Below are positions 37,340 to 47,141 of a DNA stretch of 64,000 nucleotides, in pieces. The position numbers and the translations under genes were made by a program. The DNA comes from Desulfobacteraceae bacterium (GTDB lineage Bacteria > Desulfobacterota > Desulfobacteria > Desulfobacterales > Desulfobacteraceae): contig QZLA01000384.1 in NCBI GenBank assembly GCA_004796375.1, positions 1 through 64,000 on the forward strand, written 5' to 3'. The notes beneath the pieces are model-generated. The model worked only from the letters and a program-made list of their open reading frames with translations, was not told the origin of the DNA and did not search any database. Within the stretch, counting starts at the first letter, position 1; each line of letters begins with the position of its first letter.

Positions 37340-38173
37340 ATGACCCGGATCATTGCACACCGCGGGGCAAGAAGCCTTGCCCCTGAAAATACCCTGGCAG
37401 CCGCCCAAAAAGGTTTTGAGGCCGGTGCATGGGCCTGGGAAACCGATGTGACCATCACCCGTGACCGGCAACTGGTTCTGTTTCATGACCCGACCCTGGA
37501 GCGGACCACCAATGTCAGGACGGTTTTCCCAAAAAGAACTTCATGCCGGATCAGCCATTTTAACGCAAGAGAGATCCTGGGTCTTGACGCCGGATCTTAT
37601 TTTATCAAAACAGATCCATTCGGTCAGATCCGTCAGGGGAGTGTGAGACCTGAAGAATTTGCTGATTTCGGTTCTGCCCGCGTGCCGACCGTGGCCCAGG
37701 GGCTGGCCATGACCCGGCAGGCCGGGTGGCGGATCAATCTTGAGCTGAAACGATGGGATGAAGGGACGATCCTTCAGGATCATCCTGATGGCAGCGTTGA
37801 AGACCTGATTCCTTCGCTTGTGCTTGAAACGATTGAACGGTCCGGCATTGATCCCGCATCTGTCATGATCTCCTCTTTTTACCATCCCTGGCTGCTCGAA
37901 ATCGAGCAGGCCGCACCCCACATGGCAGTGCAGGCTTTGATGGAGGAGATGACAGTCCTGGAGAAATGCCTGGCAGATGATCATTTTCAAACCTTTAATG
38001 TGTCCCTGGACCTTGCCCGGCCCGACCTGATCCAAAAGTTGAAAGCCAGGCGAAAGCAGATCAACATCTGGACCGTCAATGATGAAGCGGATGTCCGGCG
38101 TCTGATCCAGGCCGGGGTTGACGGCATTATTACCGACTTCCCCCAGCAGTTTGCCACTCAAAACGCCTGGTGA
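37340..38173 (+). CDS. Glycerophosphodiester phosphodiesterase
   Basis: A 277-residue GDPD of the TIM-barrel type that splits glycerophosphodiesters to sn-glycerol-3-phosphate and an alcohol. The metal and catalytic residues are in IIAHRGARSLAPENTLAA near the start, WETDVTITRDRQLVLFHDPTL and INLELK. The end INIWTVNDEADVRRLIQAGVDGIITDFP is typical. No signal peptide is seen, so it should be cytoplasmic. I start at ATG 37340, behind AGAAGG. It lies close behind citrate synthase. Confidence 0.92.
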   Translation: MTRIIAHRGARSLAPENTLAAAQKGFEAGAWAWETDVTITRDRQLVLFHDPTLERTTNVRTVFPKRTSCRISHFNAREILGLDAGSYFIKTDPFGQIRQGSVRPEEFADFGSARVPTVAQGLAMTRQAGWRINLELKRWDEGTILQDHPDGSVEDLIPSLVLETIERSGIDPASVMISSFYHPWLLEIEQAAPHMAVQALMEEMTVLEKCLADDHFQTFNVSLDLARPDLIQKLKARRKQINIWTVNDEADVRRLIQAGVDGIITDFPQQFATQNAW

Positions 38174-38186
38174 TATCATTCAGGAT

Positions 38187-39200
38187 TCATGTTGAGTAGA
38201 ATGCCTTAACGGTTTCTATGACCCGGTCGATCTCTTCGCTGGAAACATCCAGGTGGGTCACCAGGCGGCAGGGATTCAGATAGGAAATCAGGATGCCTTT
38301 CTGCTTGAGGTGATGGAACAGTCCGTCAAAATTTTTGTTGATCGACGCAAATACAATATTGGTCTGAACGGTTTCGGGATTGATAGAGATCTCCTCGATC
38401 CCGGACAAGCCTGCGGCCAGTGCCGCAGCATTCTCATGGTCCCGGACCAGCCGCTCCACGTGATGGTTCAGGGCATAAATTCCGGCAGCGGCCAGGATGC
38501 CTGCCTGGCGCATCCCCCCACCGAGTGCCTTCCGCCACCGCCTGGCCTGTGAGATCTGCTCCTCATCTCCGCAGAGAATGGATCCTACAGGTGCCCCTAA
38601 GCCCTTTGACAGGCAGAATGATATGGAGTCAAACCATTGGGCGATCCTATCCACACCAACCCCCAGTTTGACGGCGGCATTGAAGATCCGAGCCCCGTCA
38701 AGATGCAGTTTCAGGTTATGCGAGCGGGTAAAATTTCGGGCCTGCTCAAGGTATGCCATGGGCAGCACCTTGCCAGCCTGGGTGTTCTCAAGGCACAGCA
38801 GTTTGGTTTTGGCAAAATGAAAATCATCCGGTTTGATATAGGTCTCAACCTCATCCAGGTCCAGGGTGCCGTCCGGTAAAAAGTCCAGGGGCTGGGGCTG
38901 GATACTGCCTAAAACAGCGGCACCGCCGCCCTCATAACGATAGGTGTGGGCGTGCTGGCCGACAATATATTCATCTCCTCGGTCACACAGGGTCAGCAGG
39001 GCCAGCAGGTTGCTCTGGGTCCCCGTCGGGCAGAAAAGCGCCTTGGGTTTTCCAAGCGTTTGTGCAGCCAACGCTTCAAGTTCAATAACGGTGGGATCTT
39101 CACCATAGACATCATCCCCTACCACGGCCTCTGCCATGGCTTGTCTCATCTTGGCTCCGGGCGCCGTAACGGTATCACTTCTCAGATCAATGGGTTTCAT
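38187..39200 (-). CDS. Low-specificity threonine aldolase family protein
   Basis: A 337-residue PLP enzyme that splits threonine or allo-threonine to glycine and acetaldehyde. The start MKPIDLRSDTVTAPGAKMRQAM is the family opening. LHLDGARIFNAAVKLG carries the PLP Asp and SFCLSKGLGAPVGS the PLP lysine. The frame extends 98 codons upstream to 39494, but that part is unlike any aldolase, so ATG 39200 is chosen. A weak GGAA lies before it. It is divergent from a dehydrogenase gene, with about 215 bases between holding no clear feature. Confidence 0.92.
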   Translation of the reverse strand: MKPIDLRSDTVTAPGAKMRQAMAEAVVGDDVYGEDPTVIELEALAAQTLGKPKALFCPTGTQSNLLALLTLCDRGDEYIVGQHAHTYRYEGGGAAVLGSIQPQPLDFLPDGTLDLDEVETYIKPDDFHFAKTKLLCLENTQAGKVLPMAYLEQARNFTRSHNLKLHLDGARIFNAAVKLGVGVDRIAQWFDSISFCLSKGLGAPVGSILCGDEEQISQARRWRKALGGGMRQAGILAAAGIYALNHHVERLVRDHENAAALAAGLSGIEEISINPETVQTNIVFASINKNFDGLFHHLKQKGILISYLNPCRLVTHLDVSSEEIDRVIETVKAFYST

Positions 39201-39416
39201 GTGGCCGGATGTTCCTTTCTCTATCATCAGTTTGGGTTTGTTCTGGTCAAAATGGCATGAATTTACAGATTTGGACAGGATTTTATTAAAAAAATGAGGA
39301 CCGCCTACTTGGTATGAAATCCCTTTGATAAATTCGGGTAAACATGCGATGATCAGGTTCTTGCTGACAAATGGAAACCGCCCGGAACGGGCAAAATGTG
39401 TCAAAGGAGAGAGCAG

Positions 39417-40301
39417 ATGATACGTATAACCCCTGATCAGACCACCCTGGGATTTATCGGCACCGGCGTTATGGGACAGAGTATGGCCGGGCACCTGCTG
39501 AAGGCCGGATACCGGGTCAATGTATTTTCAAGAACCCGTTCTAAAACAGATGCACTCTGTGAGCAGGGGGCGGTCTGGATGGAATCGGTGGCCCAGCTGG
39601 CAAAAGCCTCCAATGTCATTATTACCATCGTGGGATTTCCCAGTGATGTGGAGGAGGTGTATGGTGGTTCCGGCGGTATTATTGAAAATGCAGAACCCTC
39701 TTCCATCGCAATTGATATGACCACATCGGATCCGGCACTGGCCCAAAAACTGTCCAAAACAGGTTTGAAAAGAGAGATCCATGTGCTGGATGCCCCGGTT
39801 TCAGGCGGTGACATCGGCGCAAAGAATGCGGCACTGTCCATCATGGTAGGCGGAGACAAGGCAGCGTTTGATGCGGTATTACCGCTGTTTGAAATCATGG
39901 GGCAGAATATCGTTTACCAGGGCGGGCCGGGCAGTGGCCAGCATACCAAGATGGCCAACCAGATCGCCATTGCTTCAGGTATGGTGGCGGTGTGTGAAGC
40001 GATTTCATACGCCAAACATGCCGGTCTTGATCCTGAAACCGTACTGGAAAGCATTGGTAAGGGGGCAGCCGGATCCTGGTCGTTGAGTAACCTCGGACCC
40101 CGGATGATCGCCGGTAATTACGACCCTGGTTTTTTTGTCAAACATTTTATCAAGGATATGAATATCGCCCTGGAATCCTCAAAGGGAATGGGGATCAAGA
40201 CACCGGGCCTTGACCTGGCCAAGTCGCTTTATGATGAACTGGTTGCCAAAGGATGCGAGAATGACGGTACCCAGGCCTTGTATAAGCTCTACACAGAGTA
40301 G
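39417..40301 (+). CDS. 3-hydroxyisobutyrate dehydrogenase-type NAD(P) oxidoreductase
   Basis: A 294-residue beta-hydroxyacid dehydrogenase. GFIGTGVMGQSMAG (12-25) binds NAD(P). DAPVSGGDIGAKNAALSIMVGG is the substrate block, and the catalytic lysine is K178 in GSGQHTKMANQ. A second conserved lysine follows in FVKHFIKDMN. The family reduces or oxidises small beta-hydroxy or semialdehyde acids such as 3-hydroxyisobutyrate, tartronate semialdehyde or succinic semialdehyde; this member is not resolved. The start follows AAAGGAG. Confidence 0.92.
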   Translation: MIRITPDQTTLGFIGTGVMGQSMAGHLLKAGYRVNVFSRTRSKTDALCEQGAVWMESVAQLAKASNVIITIVGFPSDVEEVYGGSGGIIENAEPSSIAIDMTTSDPALAQKLSKTGLKREIHVLDAPVSGGDIGAKNAALSIMVGGDKAAFDAVLPLFEIMGQNIVYQGGPGSGQHTKMANQIAIASGMVAVCEAISYAKHAGLDPETVLESIGKGAAGSWSLSNLGPRMIAGNYDPGFFVKHFIKDMNIALESSKGMGIKTPGLDLAKSLYDELVAKGCENDGTQALYKLYTE

Positions 40302-40324
40302 GCCACAGGTTTTATCAGAAAGGA

Positions 40325-40356
40325 TCCATCCCCGGCAGGGTATTGCCGGGGATGGA
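40325..40356. terminator. Perfect 13-base hairpin between convergent genes
   Basis: A TCCATCCCCGGCA arm (40325-40337) pairs perfectly with 40344-40356 across a six-base loop. It lies between the dehydrogenase stop and the uraA stop, so it probably ends transcription from both sides. Neither side has a full T run, so it is atypical. Confidence 0.6.
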
Positions 40357-40366
40357 GAGTAATGAG

Positions 40367-41608
40367 TTATTCAGATTTACCTCTGGGCAGAATCAGGTTG
40401 AGCAGTACGCCCAGGATGCCGGCCAGTCCGATGCCCTGGAGGTTGAACTGACCCGCGGAAAAGCTCATGCCGCCGATACCGAAGATCAGGATCAATGCGA
40501 CAATGGAGAGGTTTCTGGCTTCCATCAGGTCATCACCGGATTTTACCAGGGTATTGAGTCCCACCACCATGATGGCGCCGAACAGGAGCAGCATGATCCC
40601 GCCCATAACCGGCGCTGGGATAGTCTGGAGCAGCGCCCCGAGTTTTCCAACAAATGCCAGCAGGACGGCGGTAATGGCCGCCCATGTCATAATGGCCGGG
40701 TTGAACGCCTTGGTGAGTGCTACAGCGCCGGTCACTTCCGAGTAGGTCGTGTTGGGCGGGCCGCCCAGGAATGAAGCCAGTGAGGTGGCAATACCGTCAC
40801 CGAGCATGGTGTTCTGGATACCGGGCTCCTTGAGATAGTCTTTGCCGGTCACGCCGCTGATGGCCATGACATCGCCGAAATGCTCAATGGCAGGAGCAAT
40901 GGCAATGGGAAGGATATAGATGATCGCCTCAAGGTTCCATTCCGGGAACACAAAATCGGGGATCTTGAACCAGGGCGCTTTGGCCACGGGTGAGAAATCC
41001 ACGATTCCGTAAATCAGGGAGAGGATATAGCCCACAGCAATTCCGCACAGAATGGGTATCAGCTTGAGGATTCCCCGTCCCAGGATGGATACGAGGACCG
41101 TGGTGGCCAGGGATGCCAGTCCGATGACCATGGCAGTGGACTGGGGGAAAAGAACCACGGCACCGTCCCCGGTTTTGCCCATGGTCATGAAAACCGCTAC
41201 CGGGGCAAGAATCAGCCCGATCACCATGATGACAGGGCCGGTTACCACCGGTGGCAGTACCCGTTTGATGATGTCTGAGCCCTGCCACCTGACCAGGAAG
41301 CTCAGGATGATGTACACCACACCGGCGGCTGCCAGGCCGCAGAGCGTACCGGGGATTCCCCAGGTCTTTACCCCGTAAATGATGGGTGCGATAAAGGCAA
41401 AGGATGAGGCCAGGAAAATAGGGACCCTGCCCCTGGTAATGATCTGGAAGATCAGGGTGCCCAGCCCTGCGGTAAACAGGGCCACATTGGGATCAAATCC
41501 GGTCAGGAGCGGTACGAGCACGAGCGCCCCAAACGCCACGAAAAGCATCTGGGCGCCCAGGAAACAGTCCTTGAATTTAAAGTCATAGTCAGTGGAGAAT
41601 TCAGGCAT
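40367..41608 (-). CDS. uraA: Uracil permease, NCS2 family
   Basis: A 413-residue membrane protein of the UraA type with fourteen predicted segments. The substrate glutamates are visible in [11 protein letters not shown] and [31 protein letters not shown] is typical of the second inverted repeat. It imports uracil with H+. It lies 27 bases after upp on the same strand, forming the common salvage operon. Confidence 0.93.
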   Translation of the reverse strand: MPEFSTDYDFKFKDCFLGAQMLFVAFGALVLVPLLTGFDPNVALFTAGLGTLIFQIITRGRVPIFLASSFAFIAPIIYGVKTWGIPGTLCGLAAAGVVYIILSFLVRWQGSDIIKRVLPPVVTGPVIMVIGLILAPVAVFMTMGKTGDGAVVLFPQSTAMVIGLASLATTVLVSILGRGILKLIPILCGIAVGYILSLIYGIVDFSPVAKAPWFKIPDFVFPEWNLEAIIYILPIAIAPAIEHFGDVMAISGVTGKDYLKEPGIQNTMLGDGIATSLASFLGGPPNTTYSEVTGAVALTKAFNPAIMTWAAITAVLLAFVGKLGALLQTIPAPVMGGIMLLLFGAIMVVGLNTLVKSGDDLMEARNLSIVALILIFGIGGMSFSAGQFNLQGIGLAGILGVLLNLILPRGKSE

Positions 41609-41635
41609 AAAAAAAGTTCCTTTGTTTACGGGTTG

Positions 41636-42262
41636 CTATTTGGTTCCAAATATTTTATCTCCGGCATCACCTAATCCCGGTAGGATATAGCCGACATCAT
41701 TGAGGCGTTCATCCACGGACGCGGTGTAGATATCCACATCCGGATGTTTCTCTTCGACCTTTCTTATACCCTCGGGTGCAGCCACAAGGAACAGCCCCTT
41801 GATATTTTTACATCCCGACTGTTTGAGCAGGTCGATGGTGGCAATGAGAGTGCCGCCAGTGGCCAGCATGGGGTCCAGGATCAGGGCCATTCGTTCCTCC
41901 ATGGCAGATGCGGTTTTGACATAATACTGAACCGGTTCCAGGGTCTCCTCGTTCCGGTAAAACCCCACCACACTGACCTTGGCCGAGGGGATCAGGTCCA
42001 GTACGCCGTCCATCATCCCAAGGCCGGCCCTTAAAATGGGGACAATCGTGATCTTTTTACCTTTGATTTTTTCAATCTCCACCGGGCCTGCCCACCCCTG
42101 GACGGTCTTTTTTTCCGTGGGAAGGTTCTTGGTGGCTTCATAGGTCAGGAGCCTGGCCACTTCCGAGGCCAGTTCCCTGAAGTCTTTGGTGCTCAGGCCG
42201 TCCTGCCGCATCAGGCCCAGCTTATGTTTGATCAGTGGATGTTCTTCCACAAAAACAGGCAT
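41636..42262 (-). CDS. upp: Uracil phosphoribosyltransferase
   Basis: A 208-residue salvage enzyme making UMP from uracil and PRPP. The PRPP loop is [39 protein letters not shown] and the C-terminal [17 protein letters not shown] uracil-binding block are both intact. Length is normal for bacterial Upp. AAAGGAGG precedes its ATG, and uraA follows as second gene of the operon. Confidence 0.97.
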   Translation of the reverse strand: MPVFVEEHPLIKHKLGLMRQDGLSTKDFRELASEVARLLTYEATKNLPTEKKTVQGWAGPVEIEKIKGKKITIVPILRAGLGMMDGVLDLIPSAKVSVVGFYRNEETLEPVQYYVKTASAMEERMALILDPMLATGGTLIATIDLLKQSGCKNIKGLFLVAAPEGIRKVEEKHPDVDIYTASVDERLNDVGYILPGLGDAGDKIFGTK

Positions 42263-42406
42263 GTTTCCTCCTTTATTTCAACTCATTGGGTTCTATCTGG
42301 TAATGCTCTTGTTTGGAATTGTTAAGTAAGTATTAAAAAGGAAAATATGAGTCAAGCAAATTAGTCTTTTATTGAAATAAATTTGGTTTTATGGTCAATA
42401 AAAGGG

Positions 42407-44842
42407 ATGATTGACACTCCCTATGTTGAGGTGGCCGTAACCCTGCCGGTATATCATGCCTTTACCTATTCCCTGCCGGACCACCTTCATTCACAGGCTC
42501 GCATCGGTGCCCGGGTACTGGTGCCATTCGGCAGGCGAAGGGTTACAGGATTCATCCTCAAAGGCAAGGATTCCGACGGCGGGTATAAAACCAAACATAT
42601 CCTGGATGTCCTGGATGCCGTTCCGCTGTTCCCGGAGTCCATGGTCGAATGGTTCCAATGGATATCCGCCTATTATATCCATCCGCTTGGCGAGGTGATC
42701 AAGGCCGCCCTGCCTTCCGGCCTGGACCGGCATGATGTCAGCCATGTGTCACTGGGACCTGGCGTCGGGCAGCTGGAAACGTCAGATCTGCCTCCCGGAC
42801 AGCAGCAGATTATAACGCACCTCAAAAACAGGGAGTCCATGACGCTCAAGCAGCTTTCAAAGGCACTGGACAACCCCTCGATTCATTCCCTGATTAAAAA
42901 GATGGAGCGTCAAGGGTTGCTGGAGGTCACCACCCTCATGGAATCGGATAAGGTCAGGGTCAAGCTGTCCAAATTTCTTGAGCTCAAATCCTATCCTGAC
43001 TCCGGTGTCAGGCTGTCCAAGAAGCGGCGGCAGATCCTGGACCGGATTCAGGAACGGCCCGGTATATCCCTGGATCAGCTCAGGAAAGAGATTCCGACAG
43101 CTCCCCGGCTGATCACCCCCCTGGCAAAAGATGGGTATGTCCGGGTAATTGAGAAACAGGTGTTCCGCGATCCGCTGGGAGATCCGGTGGACCCGGATTC
43201 CCCGCCGGAGTTGACAGAAGAACAGGCCGCGGCCGTGGACCGAGTGATCGGCCAGATGGATCAGGGGTTCAAGCCTTATCTGCTCTATGGGGTGACCGGC
43301 AGTGGTAAAACCGAGGTTTATCTTCGCCTGACCGCCCACGTGCTGGCCCAGGGGAAAAAGGCCATTGTGCTGGTTCCTGAAATCTCGTTGATCTCCCAGA
43401 CCGAACGGCGGTTCAGGGCGCGGTTCCAGAACCGGGTGGCCGTCATACACTCCGGGCTGACCAAGGCCGAGCTGCTGGACCAGTGGTATAAAATGCTCTA
43501 CAACAAGGCCGATGTGGTTGTGGGGGCCAGGTCCTGTATTTTTGCGCCCATGGACCCCCTGGGTATCGTGATTGTGGATGAAGAGCATGATACCTCATAT
43601 AAGCAGGAGTCCGGCCTGCGCTACAATGCAAGGGACATGGCCGTTGTCCGGGCAAAGCTTGAGCAGGTACCGGCGGTATTGGGGTCGGCTACCCCATCAG
43701 TGCAATCCTATCACAATGCTGCTTTGGAACGGTTTGAGCGCCTTACACTGGGTTCCAGGGTGAACCGGTATCCGCTCCCGGGGATTCAGTCCGTTGATTT
43801 GAGAAACTACAAGGATCAGCCGCCGAATCAAAAATTGATTACGCCCGAACTGTCTGATGCGATTCGAACCTGTCTGAATAAAGGCGAACAGGCCCTGATT
43901 TTTCTCAACCGAAGGGGGTTTGCATCGTTTCCGGTCTGTGGTGCCTGCGGTCAGAGCGTGGATTGCCGGCAGTGCCAGATCACTATGACCTACCACAAAG
44001 GTGCCGGAGAACTGAGGTGCCATTTGTGCGGGCTGGTTCAGCCGTTTTCCAAGGTATGTCCGGCATGTGGTGAAGCAAAGGTCAAGACCCTGGGGTTTGG
44101 TACCGAGAAGATCGAGAACCTGCTCAAGCAGAAGTTCCCTGATGCCCGGCTGGCCAGGATAGACCAGGACACCACGGCAAGACGGGGGCAGATGGTCAAG
44201 CTGCTCAAAAGCATCAAAAACAGAACCGTGGATATCATTGTCGGTACACAGATGCTGGCCAAGGGCCATGATTTCCCGTCCATCACCCTGGTGGGAATTG
44301 TCTGTGCCGATCTTGCACTCAGTCTTCCCGATTTCAGGGCCAGTGAACGAACATTTCAGGTCCTGGCCCAGGTGGCTGGACGGGCAGGCAGAGGGGCTGC
44401 TCCCGGAAAGGTGATCATGCAGACCTATAATCCGGAGCATTTCAGTATGGAGGCAGCCAGGCAGCAGGATTATGACCGGTTCTTTCAGGAGGAGATTCCC
44501 TTTAGAAAGGCATTGGGCTATCCGCCCTTTTCACGTGTGGTCCTGATTAAAATTTCATCCACTGGTGATCACAAAGCCGAGCAGGTCGCAGCAGTCCTGG
44601 GGGACCTTTTAACTGCTCAGATTGGCTCCGATGGGGAGGCTGCATCACCGATACGGATGTTGGGGCCTGCCAAGGCGCCCATATCGAAGATTGCGTCACG
44701 GTACCGCTGGCAGATTATCCTGACAGGTCAAAGTGTAACCGGTTTGAACCGGCTGGTGGTTTCTGTGGTGGGAGGCGGCAAGCTTAACATGCCGAAAGAT
44801 GTTAAGCTTGCCGTTGATGTGGACCCCTATTCGTTGATGTAG
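42407..44842 (+). CDS. priA: Primosomal replication restart helicase PriA
   Basis: An 811-residue DEXH helicase that reloads the replisome at stalled forks. Walker A is GVTGSGKTEVYL and the DEXH box is VDEEHDTSYKQ. Eight zinc-binding cysteines lie in CGACGQSVDCRQC, CHLCG and CPACG, splitting the helicase core as usual. GTQMLAKGHDFPSITLVG and QVAGRAGRG are later helicase motifs. The N-terminal 3'-DNA-binding domain starts at YVEVAVTLPVYHAFTYSLP. I start at ATG 42407; a TTG eight codons earlier is possible. The last 25 codons contain a perfect 15-base inverted repeat. Confidence 0.95.
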   Translation: MIDTPYVEVAVTLPVYHAFTYSLPDHLHSQARIGARVLVPFGRRRVTGFILKGKDSDGGYKTKHILDVLDAVPLFPESMVEWFQWISAYYIHPLGEVIKAALPSGLDRHDVSHVSLGPGVGQLETSDLPPGQQQIITHLKNRESMTLKQLSKALDNPSIHSLIKKMERQGLLEVTTLMESDKVRVKLSKFLELKSYPDSGVRLSKKRRQILDRIQERPGISLDQLRKEIPTAPRLITPLAKDGYVRVIEKQVFRDPLGDPVDPDSPPELTEEQAAAVDRVIGQMDQGFKPYLLYGVTGSGKTEVYLRLTAHVLAQGKKAIVLVPEISLISQTERRFRARFQNRVAVIHSGLTKAELLDQWYKMLYNKADVVVGARSCIFAPMDPLGIVIVDEEHDTSYKQESGLRYNARDMAVVRAKLEQVPAVLGSATPSVQSYHNAALERFERLTLGSRVNRYPLPGIQSVDLRNYKDQPPNQKLITPELSDAIRTCLNKGEQALIFLNRRGFASFPVCGACGQSVDCRQCQITMTYHKGAGELRCHLCGLVQPFSKVCPACGEAKVKTLGFGTEKIENLLKQKFPDARLARIDQDTTARRGQMVKLLKSIKNRTVDIIVGTQMLAKGHDFPSITLVGIVCADLALSLPDFRASERTFQVLAQVAGRAGRGAAPGKVIMQTYNPEHFSMEAARQQDYDRFFQEEIPFRKALGYPPFSRVVLIKISSTGDHKAEQVAAVLGDLLTAQIGSDGEAASPIRMLGPAKAPISKIASRYRWQIILTGQSVTGLNRLVVSVVGGGKLNMPKDVKLAVDVDPYSLM
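44776..44813. repeat. Perfect 15-base inverted repeat at the end of priA
   Basis: The arm at 44776-44790 is the exact reverse complement of 44799-44813, with an eight-base loop GCCGAAAG. It is inside coding sequence (GGKLNMPKDVKLAV), 27 bases before the stop. No T run follows, so it is not a standard terminator. Confidence 0.75.
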
Positions 44843-44859
44843 GTATCTATTGGGGGGGG

Positions 44860-45342
44860 TTAGATATTAAGTTTGTTAAAAAACAGATAGGGGCCAAGGT
44901 TGTCGAAGTGTTCTTCCGAAGTGAATTCGGCACTGAGGTATTTTCCTTTTCTTGCTTTTACAATCACCTCCTTTTTTACTATGGATTGTTTAGCGTCATC
45001 CAGAACAAACTCCAGGAACAATTTCAGTCCGGGGAGAATGTTCTGCTCGATATTTGTCCTAAGCATCAAGCCTTTTGAATTCAGTTTTTTGATGATCATT
45101 TTACCTTTGCTGCGGGTCTTCTGCCTCGTCATAAAGGTGCCGAGTAAACAGGTTTCACCCAGGTGATCATACTGTTTTTCAAGGATTGCATTGGATGCAT
45201 GCCCGCATCCGCATTTGCATTTTACAGTGGTTCTTCTTTTTTCGATCCTGTAAGAGGAGAGTTGCAGTACCTTTGTCTTTTTACACTCGGGACAGACAAA
45301 GACTGCGGTATCGAGGCTGTCGATGCGTATGGTCTGTGTCAT
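44860..45342 (-). CDS. Zinc-ribbon/PilZ-like domain protein
   Basis: A 160-residue cytoplasmic protein. Residues 14-50 have paired cysteines (CPEC, then CKCGCG) that likely bind zinc. Residues 70-155 look like a PilZ barrel: RQKTRSKG could be the arginine loop and LNSKGLML the following N-S-K-G turn, then LKLFLEFVLDD and a closing NLGPYLFFN. If so it binds c-di-GMP. The motifs are diverged, so this is a tentative call. The start follows AAGGAG. It converges with priA. Confidence 0.65.
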   Translation of the reverse strand: MTQTIRIDSLDTAVFVCPECKKTKVLQLSSYRIEKRRTTVKCKCGCGHASNAILEKQYDHLGETCLLGTFMTRQKTRSKGKMIIKKLNSKGLMLRTNIEQNILPGLKLFLEFVLDDAKQSIVKKEVIVKARKGKYLSAEFTSEEHFDNLGPYLFFNKLNI

Positions 45343-45608
45343 GGTTATCTCCTTAAAAAAACAATGGCTTTAACAGGTTTGAGAATGACCGGTTACTATT
45401 CGCCGTTGAAAGTATTAAATACATGATCTGTGCCAAGTGATGTAAAAAGGTTTGATCTAACGGAAATTATTGGATATATTGAAAAGCGTGCGATCCAAAT
45501 CGATTTATCAGCTTGACAAGGTGGTGTTATTTGATGACAATTGATGGTATGTAGTCAATTTGGCTATATATAATCATATTCATTGTGAGCACCCCATAAG
45601 GATATCCC

Positions 45609-47141
45609 ATGAATAAAAGATCCCTGGACCTGTTCAAAGAGTTGAATCCTGAGGCCCTGCAAAAAAAATTCCTCAACTCCCTCCTCAATATACAGAATGT
45701 GCAGCGGGGTTCCATCTGGATTAAGAAAAGGGATACCTATGAATGTATTGAGGCAGCAGGTGCAGAAGCGGCAACAATCAAGGGAGTGACCCTGGATGCC
45801 GATCAGCCCAGTATTGTCGGCTGGGTCATCGAGAACAGGGAGATGGCAGTTGCCGAGGGCCAAAGTGATAAGCGCCACTATAAAGAGGTTGAGGATAAGT
45901 TTGCCGTCAAAAGCTCACTTATTCTGTGTTTTCCCCTGTTTTTCAGGGATAAGAAAGTGTACGGTGCGGTTCAGATTATCGATACCTCTGAGGAGAAAAC
46001 CCGGCTGAATCTGGAAAAGGGGTATCTTGACAATATTCAGAGCCTTGTGGATATCTGTTCCATTGCATTGAGCAATGCCATTCTTTACCATACGGAAAAA
46101 CAAAAGGCCCTGTCGTTGAAAAATGCGCTGAATGACATCAAGTCCCAGCCGACCATCGTGGGCCAAAGTGCGAGTTTTCAAAAAAGTCTCAACCTTTTGA
46201 AGAGCTATGCAAATACAGATTTCCATGTGCTGATAACGGGAGAGAGCGGTACCGGCAAGGAGCTGATTGCACGGCAGCTTCACCAGACCGGTCCGCGCAA
46301 GGACACCCCGTTCCTGGTGCAGAACTGTTCCGCCATTCCGGAAACCCTTCTTGAAAGCGAGCTTTTCGGATACAAAAAAGGTGCGTTTACCGGGGCAACC
46401 AAAGACAAGATCGGATTGTTCGAGGCCGCCAACTTTGGTACGGTGTTTTTGGATGAGATCGGTGATATGCCCATGAACATCCAGGCAGGGATCCTGAGGG
46501 TCCTTCAGCAGAACGAGATAAAACCCCTGGGCGAAACCCAGGTCAGGCATGTGGATGTCCGGATCATCTCCGCCACCAACCGGGATATCAAGCAGATGAT
46601 TGCGGAGAATACCTTCCGCCAGGACCTGTTCTACCGGCTTTCCGTACTGCCCATCCATCTGCCGCCGCTGCGGGAGAGGCAAGAGGATATTCCCCTGCTG
46701 ATCAAGCATTTCATGGAAAAGGAGTCCCTCAAGATCGGTGCCGTGGAGAAGCAGATCTCATTTGATGCCATGCAGTGCCTGACCGGCTACTCCTGGCGGG
46801 GCAACATCCGTGAGCTGGAAAACCTGATCCGTTACCTGCTCGTGACCACACAAGAAGAGTATATCGAGCTTGAAAACCTGCCGCCCCATGTCCGTCAGGA
46901 CAATATCATGGCAGATACGTTCGGGATGTCGGAATCGGGGTCTGGGAACGAAGGATTCAGTATGGGGATGAACTTCAGGGACCTGAGCTGGCCTGAACTT
47001 GAAAAAGCGTATGTCCTTTACCTTCTCAAAAAAACCAACTGGAACATTACCCGTGCTGCCGAGCAATCCGGGATCAACCGGTCCACATTTGCGTCCCGGA
47101 TGCGCAAGCTGGATATCCGGCGCAACAGTAATGACGGCTGA
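45609..47141 (+). CDS. Sigma-54-dependent regulator with GAF sensor
   Basis: A 510-residue enhancer-binding protein. Residues 10-160 are a GAF domain. The AAA+ core has Walker A GESGTGKE (211-218), the sigma-54 contact loop GAFTGA (258-263) and Walker B VFLDEIGD (279-286). R-finger region [18 protein letters not shown] follows. A Fis-type helix-turn-helix ([23 protein letters not shown]) closes it. It should activate a sigma-54 promoter in response to a cytoplasmic ligand. There is no receiver, so it is not a kinase partner. Target genes are not evident; it ends against the convergent prmA gene. Confidence 0.93.
   Translation: MNKRSLDLFKELNPEALQKKFLNSLLNIQNVQRGSIWIKKRDTYECIEAAGAEAATIKGVTLDADQPSIVGWVIENREMAVAEGQSDKRHYKEVEDKFAVKSSLILCFPLFFRDKKVYGAVQIIDTSEEKTRLNLEKGYLDNIQSLVDICSIALSNAILYHTEKQKALSLKNALNDIKSQPTIVGQSASFQKSLNLLKSYANTDFHVLITGESGTGKELIARQLHQTGPRKDTPFLVQNCSAIPETLLESELFGYKKGAFTGATKDKIGLFEAANFGTVFLDEIGDMPMNIQAGILRVLQQNEIKPLGETQVRHVDVRIISATNRDIKQMIAENTFRQDLFYRLSVLPIHLPPLRERQEDIPLLIKHFMEKESLKIGAVEKQISFDAMQCLTGYSWRGNIRELENLIRYLLVTTQEEYIELENLPPHVRQDNIMADTFGMSESGSGNEGFSMGMNFRDLSWPELEKAYVLYLLKKTNWNITRAAEQSGINRSTFASRMRKLDIRRNSNDG

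Noticed and set aside
39201-39494. N-terminal extension of the threonine aldolase
   Set aside because: The 98 extra residues resemble no aldolase and the family start is MKPIDLRSDTV at 39200.
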